In this document: in pieces, positions 13,101 to 21,944 of the stretch
Layout of the letters: every line of letters starts with the position of its first letter
Numbering within the stretch: the stretch's first letter is position 1
Assembly (NCBI GenBank): GCA_949825045.1
Contig: OX463815.1
Coordinates: forward strand, 19,585,231 to 19,649,230
Source of the DNA: Argyresthia goedartella
Lineage: Eukaryota > Arthropoda > Insecta > Lepidoptera > Argyresthiidae
DNA length: 64,000 nucleotides
Reading direction: 5' to 3'
The notes under the pieces: generated by a model
Databases searched by the model: none
Told to the model about the DNA's origin: nothing
The model's input: only the letters and a program-made list of their open reading frames with translations
Made by a program: the position numbers and the translations under genes

Positions 13101-16100
13101 AGCTTGAGCTGAGCGGAGCTAAAGTACCTCGGCGGCTGGAAGACCATGTATTCCCCGGCGCTGCCGACCAGCCCCGCGTACGACTTCTCCCGGCAGAGCC
13201 CCACCACCTCCTGGTAATGCTCGTCGGAGGATACCATCTGTTGACCAGCGACTTATCATTAGACTAGCTTAGTTACTTATGTCCCTTTACCCTTAGTTGT
13301 TGTCTGGAGCTGATAATTAGAGAAGCGATGTTAAAAAACCGGCCAAGGGCGAGACGGACTCGCGCACGAAGGGTTCCGTACCATCGTACTAGAAAAAACG
13401 CAAAAAAATATATATTGTATGGCGACGCGATTGTTTTTTTTAAATTATATGTTCATTATTTGTGCTGTAGCGGCAGCAGATTTACACATTCTAGGAAATT
13501 TTCAATTCTCTACGGTTCATGAGATACAGCCAGCTGACAGACAGACAAACAGAGACATATGGACAGACGGACAGCGGAAGCTTAGAAATGGGTCCCGCTT
13601 GACAAACTTCGGTTACAGAATCCAAATAAGTAAAAAATATTCTTTCATAAAGCTAAGTAAATACATATAATTCAAATCATCTTGCACACACAATCAGGAT
13701 AGCGCCATTTTCCATATGGCTTGGCAGAGGCACATTTTACGCCAGCATTCACTTATTATTTCAATTAATTAGCTGCACACAAACAGTTAATACAAAAAAA
13801 GATAAAGGAAAAACATGTACAAAGGCGAGCTTATCTCTATTAAGGGATTTCTCGCAACAAACCTAGAATGGAGGGGATAAAAAGAAACTACAGGTAGACT
13901 TATGTGCACAAGATTAAATATGTTATCTTTTTAACATAATATTGAGTTTACAAAATGCAGCTGCAGAGACTGATAGTTCAAAGTCTGAACCCATTTTCAT
14001 AAGCGGCAGTGTTATGTAGCAGAGTTATCAATAGTGATCGAGAGTGAGAGCACTTTGACCTATCCGAAGACAGAAAAACGAATGGGAGATGCCAGATTAG
14101 CGAGGATTATATAAAATATTGAAGAAGCAAATGAGAATACGGGAATCTCATCGAAGGCGAGGAGCCATTTTTACTCCCTGTGATACTCCGGGACGTGGTG
14201 ATACTCCGGGACGTGGTCAAACTTGCGCAGACAGAAAATAAACCGAATCCCGAGGTTTTGAAGTCGCTCGAGTTTGTTCAGTTGCTCTTCGTTTGCGCTC
14301 GCCCAGCAGACATCAGCGTAATCGATCAGGGGAAGAAGAGACTGGGCAAAGGGAAGTGATTTTTGTCTGACGAGGCAAGACGTTTTGAAGGAACTAAATA
14401 TTCTACAGGGTATTTAGTACACCATGAGATTCATGCTTACATCTAGCAACAGAATTGCAAACCTCCATAATTGTGTAATTGTATCACAGATAATCCATAA
14501 CCAAGCTTTACGTAATCCATAACGTAGCCTTTACCCGGATTCAAGTAAGATTGAGTCATACTCCACCACGCTGGCGCAGTGAGGGATGATGCGGGGTACC
14601 GGGCTAGTGGCTAACCCTCGCTGTCAGATGTTTTCAAGCTGCCGTATCAGCCTTTCTGGCACGGCTTAGCGATAGTAGCGAGACCTACGGCTTAACGTGT
14701 CATGTGAAACACGGAATACCCAACTCATATATATGCTGTATTTTAATTGAAGAACTTTATGTACTCACAATAGGTATGTTTAAATATCGCAGTGCGGTCC
14801 TCAAGCAAGAGTGTAGCCCCATGGGCGGGACCCACCATACCTTCGGCGGCGGAGTGCCCTTAGTTACTATATGACGCAATACCTGAAAAAGTCCAATGAT
14901 AAATTAGTTGGTTGGAGCAAACTTGCTATAACTTGTGAATGTTAAACACCAAAAGAAATTGTCTAGTTGGGAAGGTATCATTATCAGTGCCTCAAGTTGT
15001 TTTATTTATTAATAATATAAGCCCATAATGTCCCACTGCTGGAAAAAGGCCTCACTTCCCCGCTTCCACTCTATCCGATCCTGAACAGTTTCCCTCCAGT
15101 TCTTGTCCCGAGATCTCAACTCATCACTCCATCTTTTACTGGCTGGCCAAGCTTTTTCTTATCATTTTCTGGGAGTCAATATATGGCTCTCCTGACCCAA
15201 TGATTGGGTTACATTCGAGCAACCTGGCCAGCCCAGTCCGACTTTAGTTGGGCAGGCTTCTGAGCTACATGTTATTTTTGTCCGGGAATGTAGCTCAGTA
15301 TTCCGAATTCGGTCTAGAAGCGGAACAACGAGAATGCTGCGTTCCATATGTCTCTGGCAAACCCTCGAGTTTGAACCTTTGCGCGTCAGTCAAAGACCAG
15401 GTCTGGGCGCCGTAGGTAACCTCCTCAAGTAGAGATTCATTAATATACATGCCAATTTAAAATGAAACATATATGTTGTATTTGTTTATTATTTGTAATG
15501 CTCATTCATTTCACCGCACGGGTTTCAAGATCCTGCCCTTGGCCTAATTGAGTGGGACCTTTTGTGCATTAAGTTCTAAAGCTGCTTGCTTCTTCAACTA
15601 TACCAACAACAGTCAGGGTACTCACAGAATTCACCCTCTGCCTGTATGTAGCCTGAGTTTGCATCCATTGGTGCGGCAGTGCCGGCGGTGTAGGGTGTGC
15701 TCCGTTGAAGCAAACACACAAAGCTACTTGATGCTCGGCTAGAGCCGTGGCTAGTGTCGTGAGGAACTGGACACACCGGGCCCACTGGCCGCCACATGCC
15801 CAATCTGGGAAATAAACAAAACATTGCATCACAACTTTCATGGGGTGACAGAGACATACATCCGCTTGAGTTTGGCCAGTAATAAATTATGCATAGTCAA
15901 ATTGTCATACCCTTTGGGCTGTAGAGTGAAATGGTCACACATACAAATTATTACAAATTACAAATGTCTTTATTACTGTAGATATTTACATATACTTAGC
16001 AATCGTCATTTTTTGCCACTTCTCTACATTGGACCACTGTGGGAGAAAAAGGGCGTAGAAACTCCCACAGATTGATTTTTAGATCTCTTTTTAAAAATTG

Positions 16101-19100
16101 CTTATGCTTAACTAATACATAATATAATATTTAGTCATTATCATAATTAATAAGCTGGAATAAATAATTACAAAATTATTAACAGCAAGGTCTGTGTTGA
16201 GCCAGATTAACCCCATACAGACCTATCATTTAAGTAATCTTGAACATTGTAATATCCCTTTTTCGACAAAGTCGCTTTAACATGGATTTTAAATTGCTCA
16301 AATGGCAATTTCAAGATCTCCAGAGGTATCTTGTTGTAGTAGAGAATGCATTGACCCTTGAAAGAATTGCTAACCTTCGCGAGTCTAAACCGGGGCGCAA
16401 GTAGTCTGTGATTATTTCTTAGGTTAACATTACAGCTATTGCTAAGTTTGGGAAATTTTGTAAGGTTCTTGTAAAGATGGTACATACATTATATTTTCGA
16501 AAATAAATTGACTAGCTACAGTTAGTATGTCAATTTCTTTAAAAAGCTGTCTTAAGGAGTCTGTGCGTTTTAAATTATAAATTGCTTGAATAGCTCTTTT
16601 CTGTAAAATAAAAATAGTTTGAATATCCGCTGCTTTCCCCCACAACAAGATACCATAGGACATGACACAATGAAAGTAACTAAAATATACTAGCCTAGAT
16701 GTAGCCACATCCGTGTTTTGTCTGATGTTCTTAACAGCGAAAGCCGCATGTACCACCCACATAGAAAAATTGGCTGGTAAACTTAATTTAGCAGCCAATT
16801 TTTCTATGTGGGTGGTAATACAAACATACATACATAAAAATGCACAAAGACAAAAACATATCGCTCCTTCTGGTGCGGAGCGGTAAAAAGAGAAATCAAT
16901 CATCTCCACAGACTTGAATAGGAGGGACAGGGCACGGAGCGCTTGATAGTGTCGCTACAAAAACAGTACAAAATCGGGAAAATTGGACTGTTTGCAATCA
17001 GTCGCACTTGGACGGTGACAGCCGATTGACATATCGGCAGCAAAAACAAAAATGGTGACCTGCGACGTAAAAAGGTGTAAATAATACCCAAATCGCAAAA
17101 CACAAAAACAGGGAGTGCCGTATCACTTATATACGGCACTCCCTGTGCCGTATATAAGTGATACAGTCTTATATTTTCAATTACTATTGGCTTTAAATTG
17201 ATTATCTATAAAATATTGTTCTCGAAAAAATTCTCAAACGAAAATCAACCATTCGACTGACGTAACTTTGTAGCGACGCGCGACGCACAGTGAAACTGCC
17301 CGCTTCCTATATTTGAAAAACGATCCGATTTGGTTATTTTTCTATTCGTAATGTCAAGATTACTATTCGTAATGTCATTAGATTACTATTCGTAATGTCA
17401 TTAGATTACTATTCGTAATGTCATTTGGTTACCCCCCCTATTTCAGTCAGTTAGAGTTTGTATTTCACTGTTTTCGTTTTAATTTACAAATGTAATTAAT
17501 TACGTTTCGTCTTATTTACATTGAAATACAAGGTACACTATCCGCGGTTTCCCATACTGGGTGACAGAGTCAATGTGCTAACTTTTAGTCAGTTATGATG
17601 ACAGGGGGTTAGTTGGGCTTAGCCCAGCTATGGAGTGATAAAACAACACATACGAGGTGGCAGAGGCACAACTGTGCCCACTTTCAGCCAGTGTTTCAAT
17701 ACTTTTAATCGGAACGTGACCGACCGTGACGCCGTTACAATTTTTCGTACTGTCTTGGTTCCGACGAATTTCGACAGGGGCGCTATTTTTCTTAGCCTCA
17801 AAATGGTAAGAAATTTAGTACGGGAAGGCCTATCCTTAGTATTTATATCGATGATCATCTCATATTCATTTGTTCAACAATTTATCGCTTTAACTATTTG
17901 ACAATTAATATAATAGAACCATATTTCATAGTTACTGCATTTCCACCCACCATCGCATCGAAGCTCCGACTGATGGAAATGGACTGATGCACTCACGGTC
18001 AGTTTTGGCCTGATAAAAACGGACTGAGCTAGAGGATTATAGTGCGCCCAAAAAATCTCCATTAGTGCCCAGCTTAAAAGCTATATCGAATAATAGTTCT
18101 CTCTTCAAGAGAGGGGTTCTCAATTCAGTTGTATTTTGTTGCATCATAACTTGTTATTTATGAACAGATTTGAAATCATTATTTTTTATTTGAAAGATTA
18201 GAGCTCCAATTTGTCCCATTAATTGAAAAAAATTGGTATTGGTCCACTAGTTTATTTTAGAAAGGGCGATTGTTCCATCCAGATTACGTCCAGCAATTCA
18301 TTACACAAACAAACCACCCCAGGAATCTCCCAGCACAAAGGTGTCCATCACACTGGCTGCATTACCTCCCTACACAGCTCCTCTAGACCAAGAATGACCC
18401 AGAGACATGAGAGATCATGAGAGATCAAAGCGTTTGTTTATTTATGTCATATTATGTGTGGCCTTGAGTGTCAGAAGACTGATTTTAAAGCCTTGTTTTG
18501 GTTTACCTATATAGACGACATTTTATAGAGCTTGAGTCGTAAATTTTGTGATTATTTCATTTTAAGGTATCCAACCCTAAAAAGGGTCAGCGTGTCAATA
18601 AAGGGGCGGAACCATTGTCATAAAAATATACAGGAAGATAGTAATACAAACATACATACATAAAAATGCACAAAGACAAAAACATATCGCTCCTTCTGGT
18701 GCGGAGCGGTAAAAAGAGAAATCAATCATCTCCACAGACTTGAATAGGAGGAACAGGGCACGGAGCGCTTGAAAGTGTCGCTACAAAAACAGTACAAAAT
18801 CGGGAAAATTGGACTGTTTGCAATCAGTCGCACTTGGACGGTGACAGCCGATTGACATATCGGCAGCAAAAACAAAAATGGTGACCTGCGACGTAAAAAG
18901 GTGTAAATAATACCCAAATCGCAAAACACAAAAACAGGGAGTGCCGTATCACTTATATACGGCACTCCCTGTGCCGTATATAAGTGATACAGTCTTATAT
19001 TTTCAATTACTATTGGCTTTAAATTGATTATCTATAAAATATTGTTCTCGAAAAAATTCTCAAACGAAAATCAACCATTCGACTGACGTAACTTTGTAGC

Positions 19101-20855
19101 GACGCGCGACGCACAGTGAAACTGCCCGCTTCCTATATTTGAAAAACGATCCGATTTGGTTATTTTTCTATTCGTAATGGCAAGATTACTATTTGTAATG
19201 TCATTAGATTACTATGCGTAATGTCATTAGATTACTATTCGTAATGTCATTTGGTTACCCCCCCTATTTCAGTCAGTTAGAGTTTGTATTTCACTGTTTT
19301 CGTTTTAATTTACAAATGTAATTAATTACGTTTCGTCGTATTTACGTTGAAATACAAGGTACACTATCCGCGGTTTCCCATACTGGGTGACAGAGTCAAT
19401 GTGCTCACTTTTAGTCTGAAAATGTGCTCACTTTTAGCCAGTTATGATGACAGGGGGTTAGTTGGGCTTAGCCCAGCTATGGAGTGATAAAACAACACAT
19501 ACGAGGTGGCAGAGGCACAACTGTGCCCACTTTCAGCCAGTGTTTCAATACTTTTAATCGGAATGTGACCGACCGTGACGCCGTTACAATTTTTCGTACT
19601 GTCTTGGTTCCGACGAATTTCGACAGGGGCGCTATTTTTCTTAGCCTCAAAATGGTAAGAAATTTAGTACGGGAAGGCCTATCCTTAGTATTTATATCGA
19701 TGATCATCTCATATTCATTTGTTCAACAATTTATCGCTTTAACTATTTGACAATTAATATAATAGAACCATATTTCATAGTTACTGCATTTCCACCCACC
19801 ATCGCATCGAAGCTCCGACTGATGGAAATGGACTGATGCACTCACGGTCAGTTTTGGCCTGATAAAAACGGACTGAGCTAGAGGATTATAGTGCGCCCAA
19901 AAAATCTCCATTAGTGCCCAGCTTAAAAGCTATATCGAATAATAGTTCTCTCTTCAAGAGAGGGGTTCTCAATTCAGTTGTATTTTGTTGCATCATAACT
20001 TGTTATTTATGAACAGATTTGAAATCATTATTTTTTATTTGAAAGATTAGAGCTCCAATTTGTCCCATTAATTGAAAAAAATTGGTATTGGTCCACTAGT
20101 TTATTTTAGAAAGGGCGATTGTTCCATCCAGATTAAGTCCAGCAATTCATTACACAAACAAACCACCCCAGGAATCTCCCAGCACAAAGGTGTCCATCAC
20201 ACTGGCTGCATTACCTCCCTACACAGCTCCTCTAGACCAAGAATGACCCAGAGACATGAGAGATCATGAGAGATCAAAGCGTTTGTTTATTTATGTCATA
20301 TTATGTGTGGCCTTGAGTGTCAGAAGACTGATTTCAAAGCCTTGTTTTGGTTTACCTATATAGACGACATTTTATAGAGCTTGAGTTGTAAATTTTGTGA
20401 TTATTTCATTTTAAGGTATCCAACCCTAAAAAGGGTCAGCGTGTCAATAAAGGGGCGGAACCATTGTCATAAAAATATACAGGAAGATAGCTGCACTTAT
20501 TTGGATATGCACCGCCACCAAGATGCATACAGCCAGGATAGTCTCATTATTTGGTCTATATCTAATCAGAGCACCATTCTCTTTTGGCAGGCAAATCAAT
20601 ACAATCCAAGCAAACAGCTGTTTATACACATAACATAGTATAGACTAATTTAGGTAAGAAACAAATAAGCAGCACATGTTTTCAGAGAAATAGTGATAAG
20701 CAGGTACCTGAGAAATATCCTCCGTACAGGCGATCTAAGCAGCCCTCAGCATCCAACACTAATCTGAACCCTCCAGCATGGTTCCTAGCAATTCGAAATA
20801 AGTCCACACCTACACCTTCGTTTTCTAAAAACAACTGTAGGTCTTGGATACCCAT
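1027..20855 (-). CDS. FAM120: FAM120-family protein, 5' five exons of a spliced gene (3' part off the left edge)
   Basis: Five exons (20708-20855, 15626-15804, 14769-14882, 13091-13237, 1027-1188) join in frame across GT..AG introns and give 220 residues starting MGIQDLQLFLEN. In order they carry an XPG-N-like start, YGGYFSDWACGGQW, a conserved KGTPPPKVWWVPP segment, HYQEVVGLCREKSYAGLV with RYFSSAQLKLTYR, and LCLAAALLGGTILPE. This order and these motifs match FAM120A/FAM120B, cytoplasmic RNA-binding or scaffold and nuclear-receptor coactivator relatives of the XPG/PIN fold that lack a full nuclease site. The ATG is chosen because it opens the conserved XPG-N start. The last exon ends at a GTAACT donor, so the gene continues beyond base 1. 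Introns are large and TE-filled: intron 4 is about 11.9 kb and contains the BEL element. Function in the insect is inferred from family only. Confidence 0.88.
1174..1289. repeat. 58-bp tandem duplication covering a 3' splice site
   Basis: Bases 1174-1231 and 1232-1289 align with few differences; both contain ACGGTTAGTTACG and GAAGGA. On the gene strand each copy contains TAACTAAC, a branch-point-like string, followed by a CTTC-rich stretch and a CAG. The copy nearest the exon supplies the acceptor used here. Confidence 0.8.
1290..2289. other. intron 4 DNA, no gene seen
   Basis: AT-rich intron sequence with only short frames. At about 2150-2230 there is a CCCCGGAAATTTCACATGAA motif and an ACATAAACATTAACATAAAG stretch. 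Related stretches occur near 31890 and 48305, so this is probably dispersed-repeat debris. Confidence 0.5.
2290..3174 (+). pseudogene. Jockey/CR1-type LINE (family A copy 1), 5' piece split by the BEL element
   Basis: Broken frames give NDWAMFGIRKS, TTVWQIINCETGK, FNKCVDDGAFPDLM and, just before the insertion, the region encoding the first catalytic motif (FCDLSKAFDCVDH). These match the better-preserved copy at 41763-43560. The reading stops at 3174, where the BEL 5' LTR begins, and resumes after 11342. Several stop codons and frameshifts show the LINE was dead or decaying. The 5' end is not sharply defined. Confidence 0.8.
3170..3174. repeat. 5-bp target-site duplication, left copy
   Basis: TACGC immediately precedes the 5' LTR. 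The identical TACGC (11338-11342) immediately follows the 3' LTR. A 5-bp duplication fits BEL/Pao integration. Confidence 0.93.
3175..3676 (+). repeat. BEL 5' LTR (502 bp)
   Basis: It differs from the 3' LTR by three substitutions that I can see, one T in a homopolymer, and absence of the 91 bases that lie at 11237-11327 of the 3' LTR. The terminal ten bases (AAATTAAACA) are kept. Confidence 0.93.
3680..3696 (+). other. probable primer-binding site
   Basis: TGGTAGCAGGAGCGCGG begins three bases after the LTR end. TGG is the expected complement of a tRNA CCA end. I did not assign the tRNA. The following ~680 bases are a non-coding leader. Confidence 0.5.
4377..5774 (+). pseudogene. gag: BEL gag
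   Basis: A 465-residue frame starts at an ATG in a good context (AACCATGG). Upstream in-frame codons to 4368 have no ATG. The middle (roughly residues 120-300) has the DUF1759-like BEL capsid region, including LPHLEIPAFGG and WPAFINLFDSLV. The C-terminal third has three zinc-knuckle-like motifs: C-x2-C-x4-H-x4-C (CVHCDSAGHEVTSC), C-x2-C-x3-H-x4-C (CFGCLGPHQLSEC) and CECCGGRHHVVLC. It packages element RNA. The frame ends at TAG 5772-5774 close to a run of eight C and several G runs, and coding similarity appears to continue in another frame, so the C-terminus may be an artefact of a slip. Confidence 0.88.
5775..6660 (+). pseudogene. pro: BEL linker and aspartic protease region
   Basis: The frame open from 5629 runs through a proline-rich linker to a single in-frame TAG at 6193-6195. 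The same frame then resumes and carries the protease: ALLDSGAQGCLV (the catalytic DSG motif) and, downstream, VDILLGVDAL. A protein of this type cleaves the polyprotein. Around 6640-6660 similarity moves to another frame that leads into the reverse transcriptase. The TAG could be a decayed sense codon or a read-through stop; with the other frame breaks, decay or sequence error is more likely. Confidence 0.8.
6648..7390 (+). pseudogene. pol: BEL reverse transcriptase, N-terminal part
   Basis: This frame holds the start of the BEL RT: SSHHAAETRLLSMERHM, CFLPHHAVL, KIRVVFDGSA and VVFVADIRMMFRQTVIHPDD, which contains the first catalytic aspartate. It ends at TGA 7392-7394 exactly where the tandem-duplicated block begins (7388). 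The junction has lost a few bases relative to the second copy, where TAC precedes GAGCTGAAC, so the block is entered in the wrong frame. Confidence 0.85.
7388..8040 (+). repeat. 653-bp tandem duplication inside BEL RT, copy 1
   Basis: Bases 7388-8040 repeat as 8044-8696 (offset 656), with TAC as a 3-base spacer and two mismatches that I can see. Each copy encodes the RT segment with ILEQDLYVDDICTGADS (second catalytic motif, YVDD) through the connection to RNase H. The 656-base offset is not a multiple of three, so the two copies are in different frames and copy 1 ends at a TGA just into copy 2. Confidence 0.95.
8044..9660 (+). pseudogene. pol: BEL RT C-terminus, RNase H, start of integrase (second duplicate copy onward)
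   Basis: This is the longest pol frame. It carries the second copy of the YVDD block, then the RNase H region: FCDASEKGYGAAVYL, IPKLELSGAALLTRL, YAWTDSQIVLCWL and WRHVPGEMNPADCASRG, with the acidic residues of a BEL RNase H. The start of the integrase zinc-binding domain (HIRNGHIGV) follows. Around 9655-9665 similarity moves by one frame into the integrase. This is the segment that joins correctly to the downstream pol sequence. Confidence 0.85.
9655..10714 (+). pseudogene. int: BEL integrase and C-terminal domain
   Basis: FWILSGRRLVRSVVFRCLPC completes the HHCC zinc-binding motif. GVGTDFAGPF holds the first catalytic aspartate, LIRSDNGTNFVGA the second, and HWGGIFEAAVKSAKSHL the catalytic glutamate. 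LVLIKDANLPSLRW matches the BEL C-terminal domain (DUF5641 type). The DDE triad appears intact. The stop lies 31 bases before the 3' LTR. Confidence 0.88.
10746..11337 (+). repeat. BEL 3' LTR (592 bp)
   Basis: It begins TGTTTAATATTTATGC and ends AAATTAAACA, followed by TACGC. It contains 91 bases (11237-11327) absent from the 5' LTR and is probably the full-length form. Confidence 0.93.
11338..11342. repeat. 5-bp target-site duplication, right copy
   Basis: TACGC, identical to 3170-3174. The interrupted LINE frame resumes directly after it. Confidence 0.93.
11343..12308 (+). pseudogene. LINE family A copy 1, 3' piece after the BEL insertion
   Basis: LLIKLNHYGVRYKALYLLRS continues the RT from the point of interruption. 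IKSDGSGVKIGVPQGSI and LFADDTSMVFKIE follow, then the WGPHIDKLASKLSSAAYAV region. The end carries the family's 3' UTR (GCTAAGTATATGTAAATATC) and a short TTTGAC tail. It is broken by stops and small deletions relative to 48357-49565. Confidence 0.85.
12310..12462 (-). mobile_element. tRNA-derived SINE, tail-to-tail with the LINE
   Basis: On the minus strand it begins CTCTGTGGCGCTGCGG (A-box-like) and contains GGGTGCGATCCCC (B-box-like). An A-rich segment and a body ending in the TTTGAC-tail junction follow. The copy at 49566-49740 has the same arrangement, with a better B box (GGGTTCAAATC). Confidence 0.6.
12547..12798. mobile_element. MITE family 1, copy 1 (252 bp)
   Basis: Terminal inverted repeats start GGGGCCCAATTCCGGTACAC on both ends. 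Similarity continues inward through ATGACGATTACGGTCAA-type sequence for roughly 60 bases. The copy at 33535-33786 has the same length in opposite orientation. It has no coding capacity and the target duplication is unclear. Confidence 0.85.
13091..13237 (-). CDS. FAM120: FAM120-like exon 4
   Basis: 49 codons, phase 0, acceptor CAG before ATGGTATCC and donor GTGAGT (13085-13090). It encodes HYQEVVGLCREKSYAGLVGS and PPRYFSSAQLKLTYR, corresponding to the family's HHQEVIGFCR...YFSA..LKL block. It is GC-rich. Confidence 0.9.
13337..13625 (-). repeat. GGGTTCCGTACC-type repeat copy in FAM120 intron 3
   Basis: It contains GGACTCGCGCACGAAGGGTT at the left, CAGACAGACA/GACGGACAG runs near the right and a degraded terminal GTTACAGAATCC. 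It has the same layout as 195-656. Beyond it, 13626-14160 is intron sequence with nothing recognised. Confidence 0.65.
14160..14410 (-). pseudogene. CR1-like LINE C-terminal fragment
   Basis: The minus strand reads LPLIDYADVCWASANEEQLN and LRKFDHVPEYH, matching the plus-strand remnant at 31050-31590. A short block (TGATACTCCGGGACGTGG) is tandemly repeated at about 14180-14215, which repeats DHVPEYH in the translation. Confidence 0.7.
14525..14605. repeat. dispersed repeat fragment
   Basis: The stretch with AGTAAGATTGAGTCATA followed by CCACCACGCTGGCGCAGTG recurs as a diverged copy at about 37030-37115. Confidence 0.45.
14769..14882 (-). CDS. FAM120: FAM120-like exon 3
   Basis: 38 codons, phase 0, acceptor TTTTTCAG before GTATTGCG and donor GTGAGT (14763-14768). 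It encodes HIVTKGTPPPKVWWVPP, a hallmark stretch of the family. The exon falls between exons 2 and 4 with matching phase, which supports the whole model. Confidence 0.9.
15010..15425 (-). pseudogene. RTE-type LINE RT C-terminal fragment
   Basis: The minus strand gives YGAQTWSLTDAQRFKLE, then MERSILVVPLLDRIRNTE and, nearest its end, DKNWRETVQDRIEWKRGSEA and QQWDIMG. This is the typical C-terminal tail of insect RTE elements. It is 5'-truncated with stops. Confidence 0.75.
15626..15804 (-). CDS. FAM120: FAM120-like exon 2
   Basis: 179 bases. The first two bases complete a split Asp codon with exon 1; the exon ends in phase 0 at GTGAGT (15620-15625). It encodes DWACGGQWARCVQFLTTLAT and ALCVCFNGA, matching the family's DWVCGGQW...FNGA block. 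Confidence 0.9.
15965..16816 (-). pseudogene. LINE family A copy 2, C-terminal RT and 3' UTR
   Basis: Read on the minus strand it carries NIRQNTDVATSRLVYFSYFH, LLWGKAADIQTIFILQKRAI and the 3' UTR with GATATTTACATATACTTAGC on the plus strand. It matches 48740-49565. Its 5' side ends in a 26-bp perfect inverted repeat (16751-16817) and the start of the tandem duplication. Confidence 0.85.
16751..16817. repeat. perfect 26-bp inverted repeat at a duplication boundary
   Basis: Arms 16751-16776 and 16792-16817 are exact reverse complements (first arm begins TACCACCCACATAGAAAAAT), with a 15-base loop. The arms derive from the LINE coding sequence around its WGPHI/EKL region, so this is an inverted duplication of LINE DNA. 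Confidence 0.93.
17052..17150 (+). pseudogene. possible THAP-domain relic
   Basis: A plus frame reads MVTCDVKRCK, a stop, then KQGVPYHLYT. The C-x(n)-C start and GVPYHLY resemble the N-terminus of THAP zinc-finger domains found in P-element-like transposases. A stop and the palindrome interrupt it. The same sequence is at +1826 in unit 2. The assignment is weak. Confidence 0.3.
17111..17164. repeat. two overlapping perfect palindromes
   Basis: Pair 1: 17111-17123 with 17131-17143 (GGGAGTGCCGTAT and complement). Pair 2: 17120-17138 with 17146-17164 (19 bases, GTATCACTTATATACGGCA and complement). The same structure is kept in unit 2 at 18937-18990. Confidence 0.95.
17345..17430. repeat. 23-bp minisatellite
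   Basis: About four units of ATTCGTAATGTCATTAGATT followed by ACT, the first shortened. Unit 2 of the tandem duplication has the same array near 19171-19253 with a few substitutions. Confidence 0.85.
18641..20490. repeat. 1.85-kb tandem duplication, unit 2
   Basis: It is directly abutted to unit 1. Offset is 1826 bases at the start and 1849 after a 23-base gain near 19405-19435, where the TGTGCTCACTTTTAG block is itself repeated. There are only scattered substitutions elsewhere. It ends at GAAGATAG before CTGCAC at 20491. Confidence 0.95.
20708..20855 (-). CDS. FAM120: FAM120-like exon 1 (start codon exon)
   Basis: 49 codons plus one base of a split Asp codon. The ATG (20853-20855) opens MGIQDLQLFLEN, the XPG-N-like start, and the exon ends RLYGGYFS at donor GTACCT. 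20856-21944 upstream is AT-rich and should hold the promoter and any 5' UTR exon; no clear core motif is seen. Confidence 0.9.
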
Positions 20856-21944
20856 ATTACCTAATTAGTGATAGGTTTCGAAAGAACCAATTCTTGCAAA
20901 CCTGCAAAAACAAAGTTGATATTACTTTCAATTTCATTCAACACAACTTATTGAAAATAAAAATAATCCGTCAGTTCACTGTGAGATTAAAGTACATCGA
21001 AAGTCGCGAGTCACAGAGCGTTAGTGTAAGTAGTAGTAGTAGTTACAAACAAAGATGATTAGGTTGTAAGATTTTCTCACATACATTTGAGATGGTCTAA
21101 GTAATATTTTTATACAGTCAACCGGCACGTTTATGATTTTCAATGTCAGTAAATCTCGATAAATGCCGAAAATACGTGCCGTAAGACGATGAATATGGTC
21201 TCACAGAGTACAAATGATAATTGACTGAAGCTTAGAATTACGTACCTCAATTACAAAACCATTCCAAAAGCGAAATAGGAAAATTAGGAAAGCCGAAAGA
21301 TGAAAACGGAAGCCATTTGTAGTAAAAAAATTATCATAGACAAGATAAATAATCCATATTCCAGCTACATTTGAAGGTCGCCATATTTTTTAAGTGACAA
21401 CAAGATGGGACATACGTTTTGCAGTTAGAGGGAAAGAGAGAACCATGATAATCGATTCAAACAAAATAACAAATCCATGAATACAGCTCAAAATTGTGAG
21501 CACGAGTCAAGCAGACTTCGACTCCCTATGAAGTTGATCGCCGACCGCCCCGTTGAGAGAGCTTCACAAAAACCAAGCCGAGACTTCGGAGGCGAGCATG
21601 GGTGTGCTGCAGTACGGGAACTGACTATTTGGGTAGGTGCGGGGACATCACCACAGCTCCGTAGTAGCCGGAGCTAAGCTTTTTTTAAATAATAATACGA
21701 ATATTTGTATCTAAATCAAATGATTGTCTATCAAGTTATGGTTAGGTTATGTGGCTATCCCTCCACTCGTGAAAAGTAAGACCAATGAAATTCATCAAAA
21801 ACATTGTAAGATAATATTTCATAAAAGTAATGGTTAGTGACCATCATTTTTCCATGGTCACTAGGCCAATGAATAGCCACTAAGCAAGGTCAATGACCTC
21901 GAATTCAATGAACTTTAAAAAGCCTATACGCATAGGTATTATGT
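20856..21944. other. upstream region of FAM120-like gene
   Basis: No coding or repeat feature recognised. A short GC-richer patch lies at about 21480-21680 (frame of 66 codons, no family match). Confidence 0.4.

Larger units (their letters stand above)
16815..18640. repeat. 1.83-kb tandem duplication, unit 1
   Basis: It is nearly identical to 18641-20490. It includes stacked palindromes (17111-17164), a 23-bp minisatellite (17345-17430), and short matching open frames in both copies that have no family match. It lies in FAM120 intron 1 and nothing in it is convincingly coding. Confidence 0.95.

Noticed and set aside
17635..17901. 88-codon frame repeated identically at 19484-19750
   Set aside because: Identity comes from the tandem duplication, not selection. 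No domain, and overlapping frames exist on the other strand.
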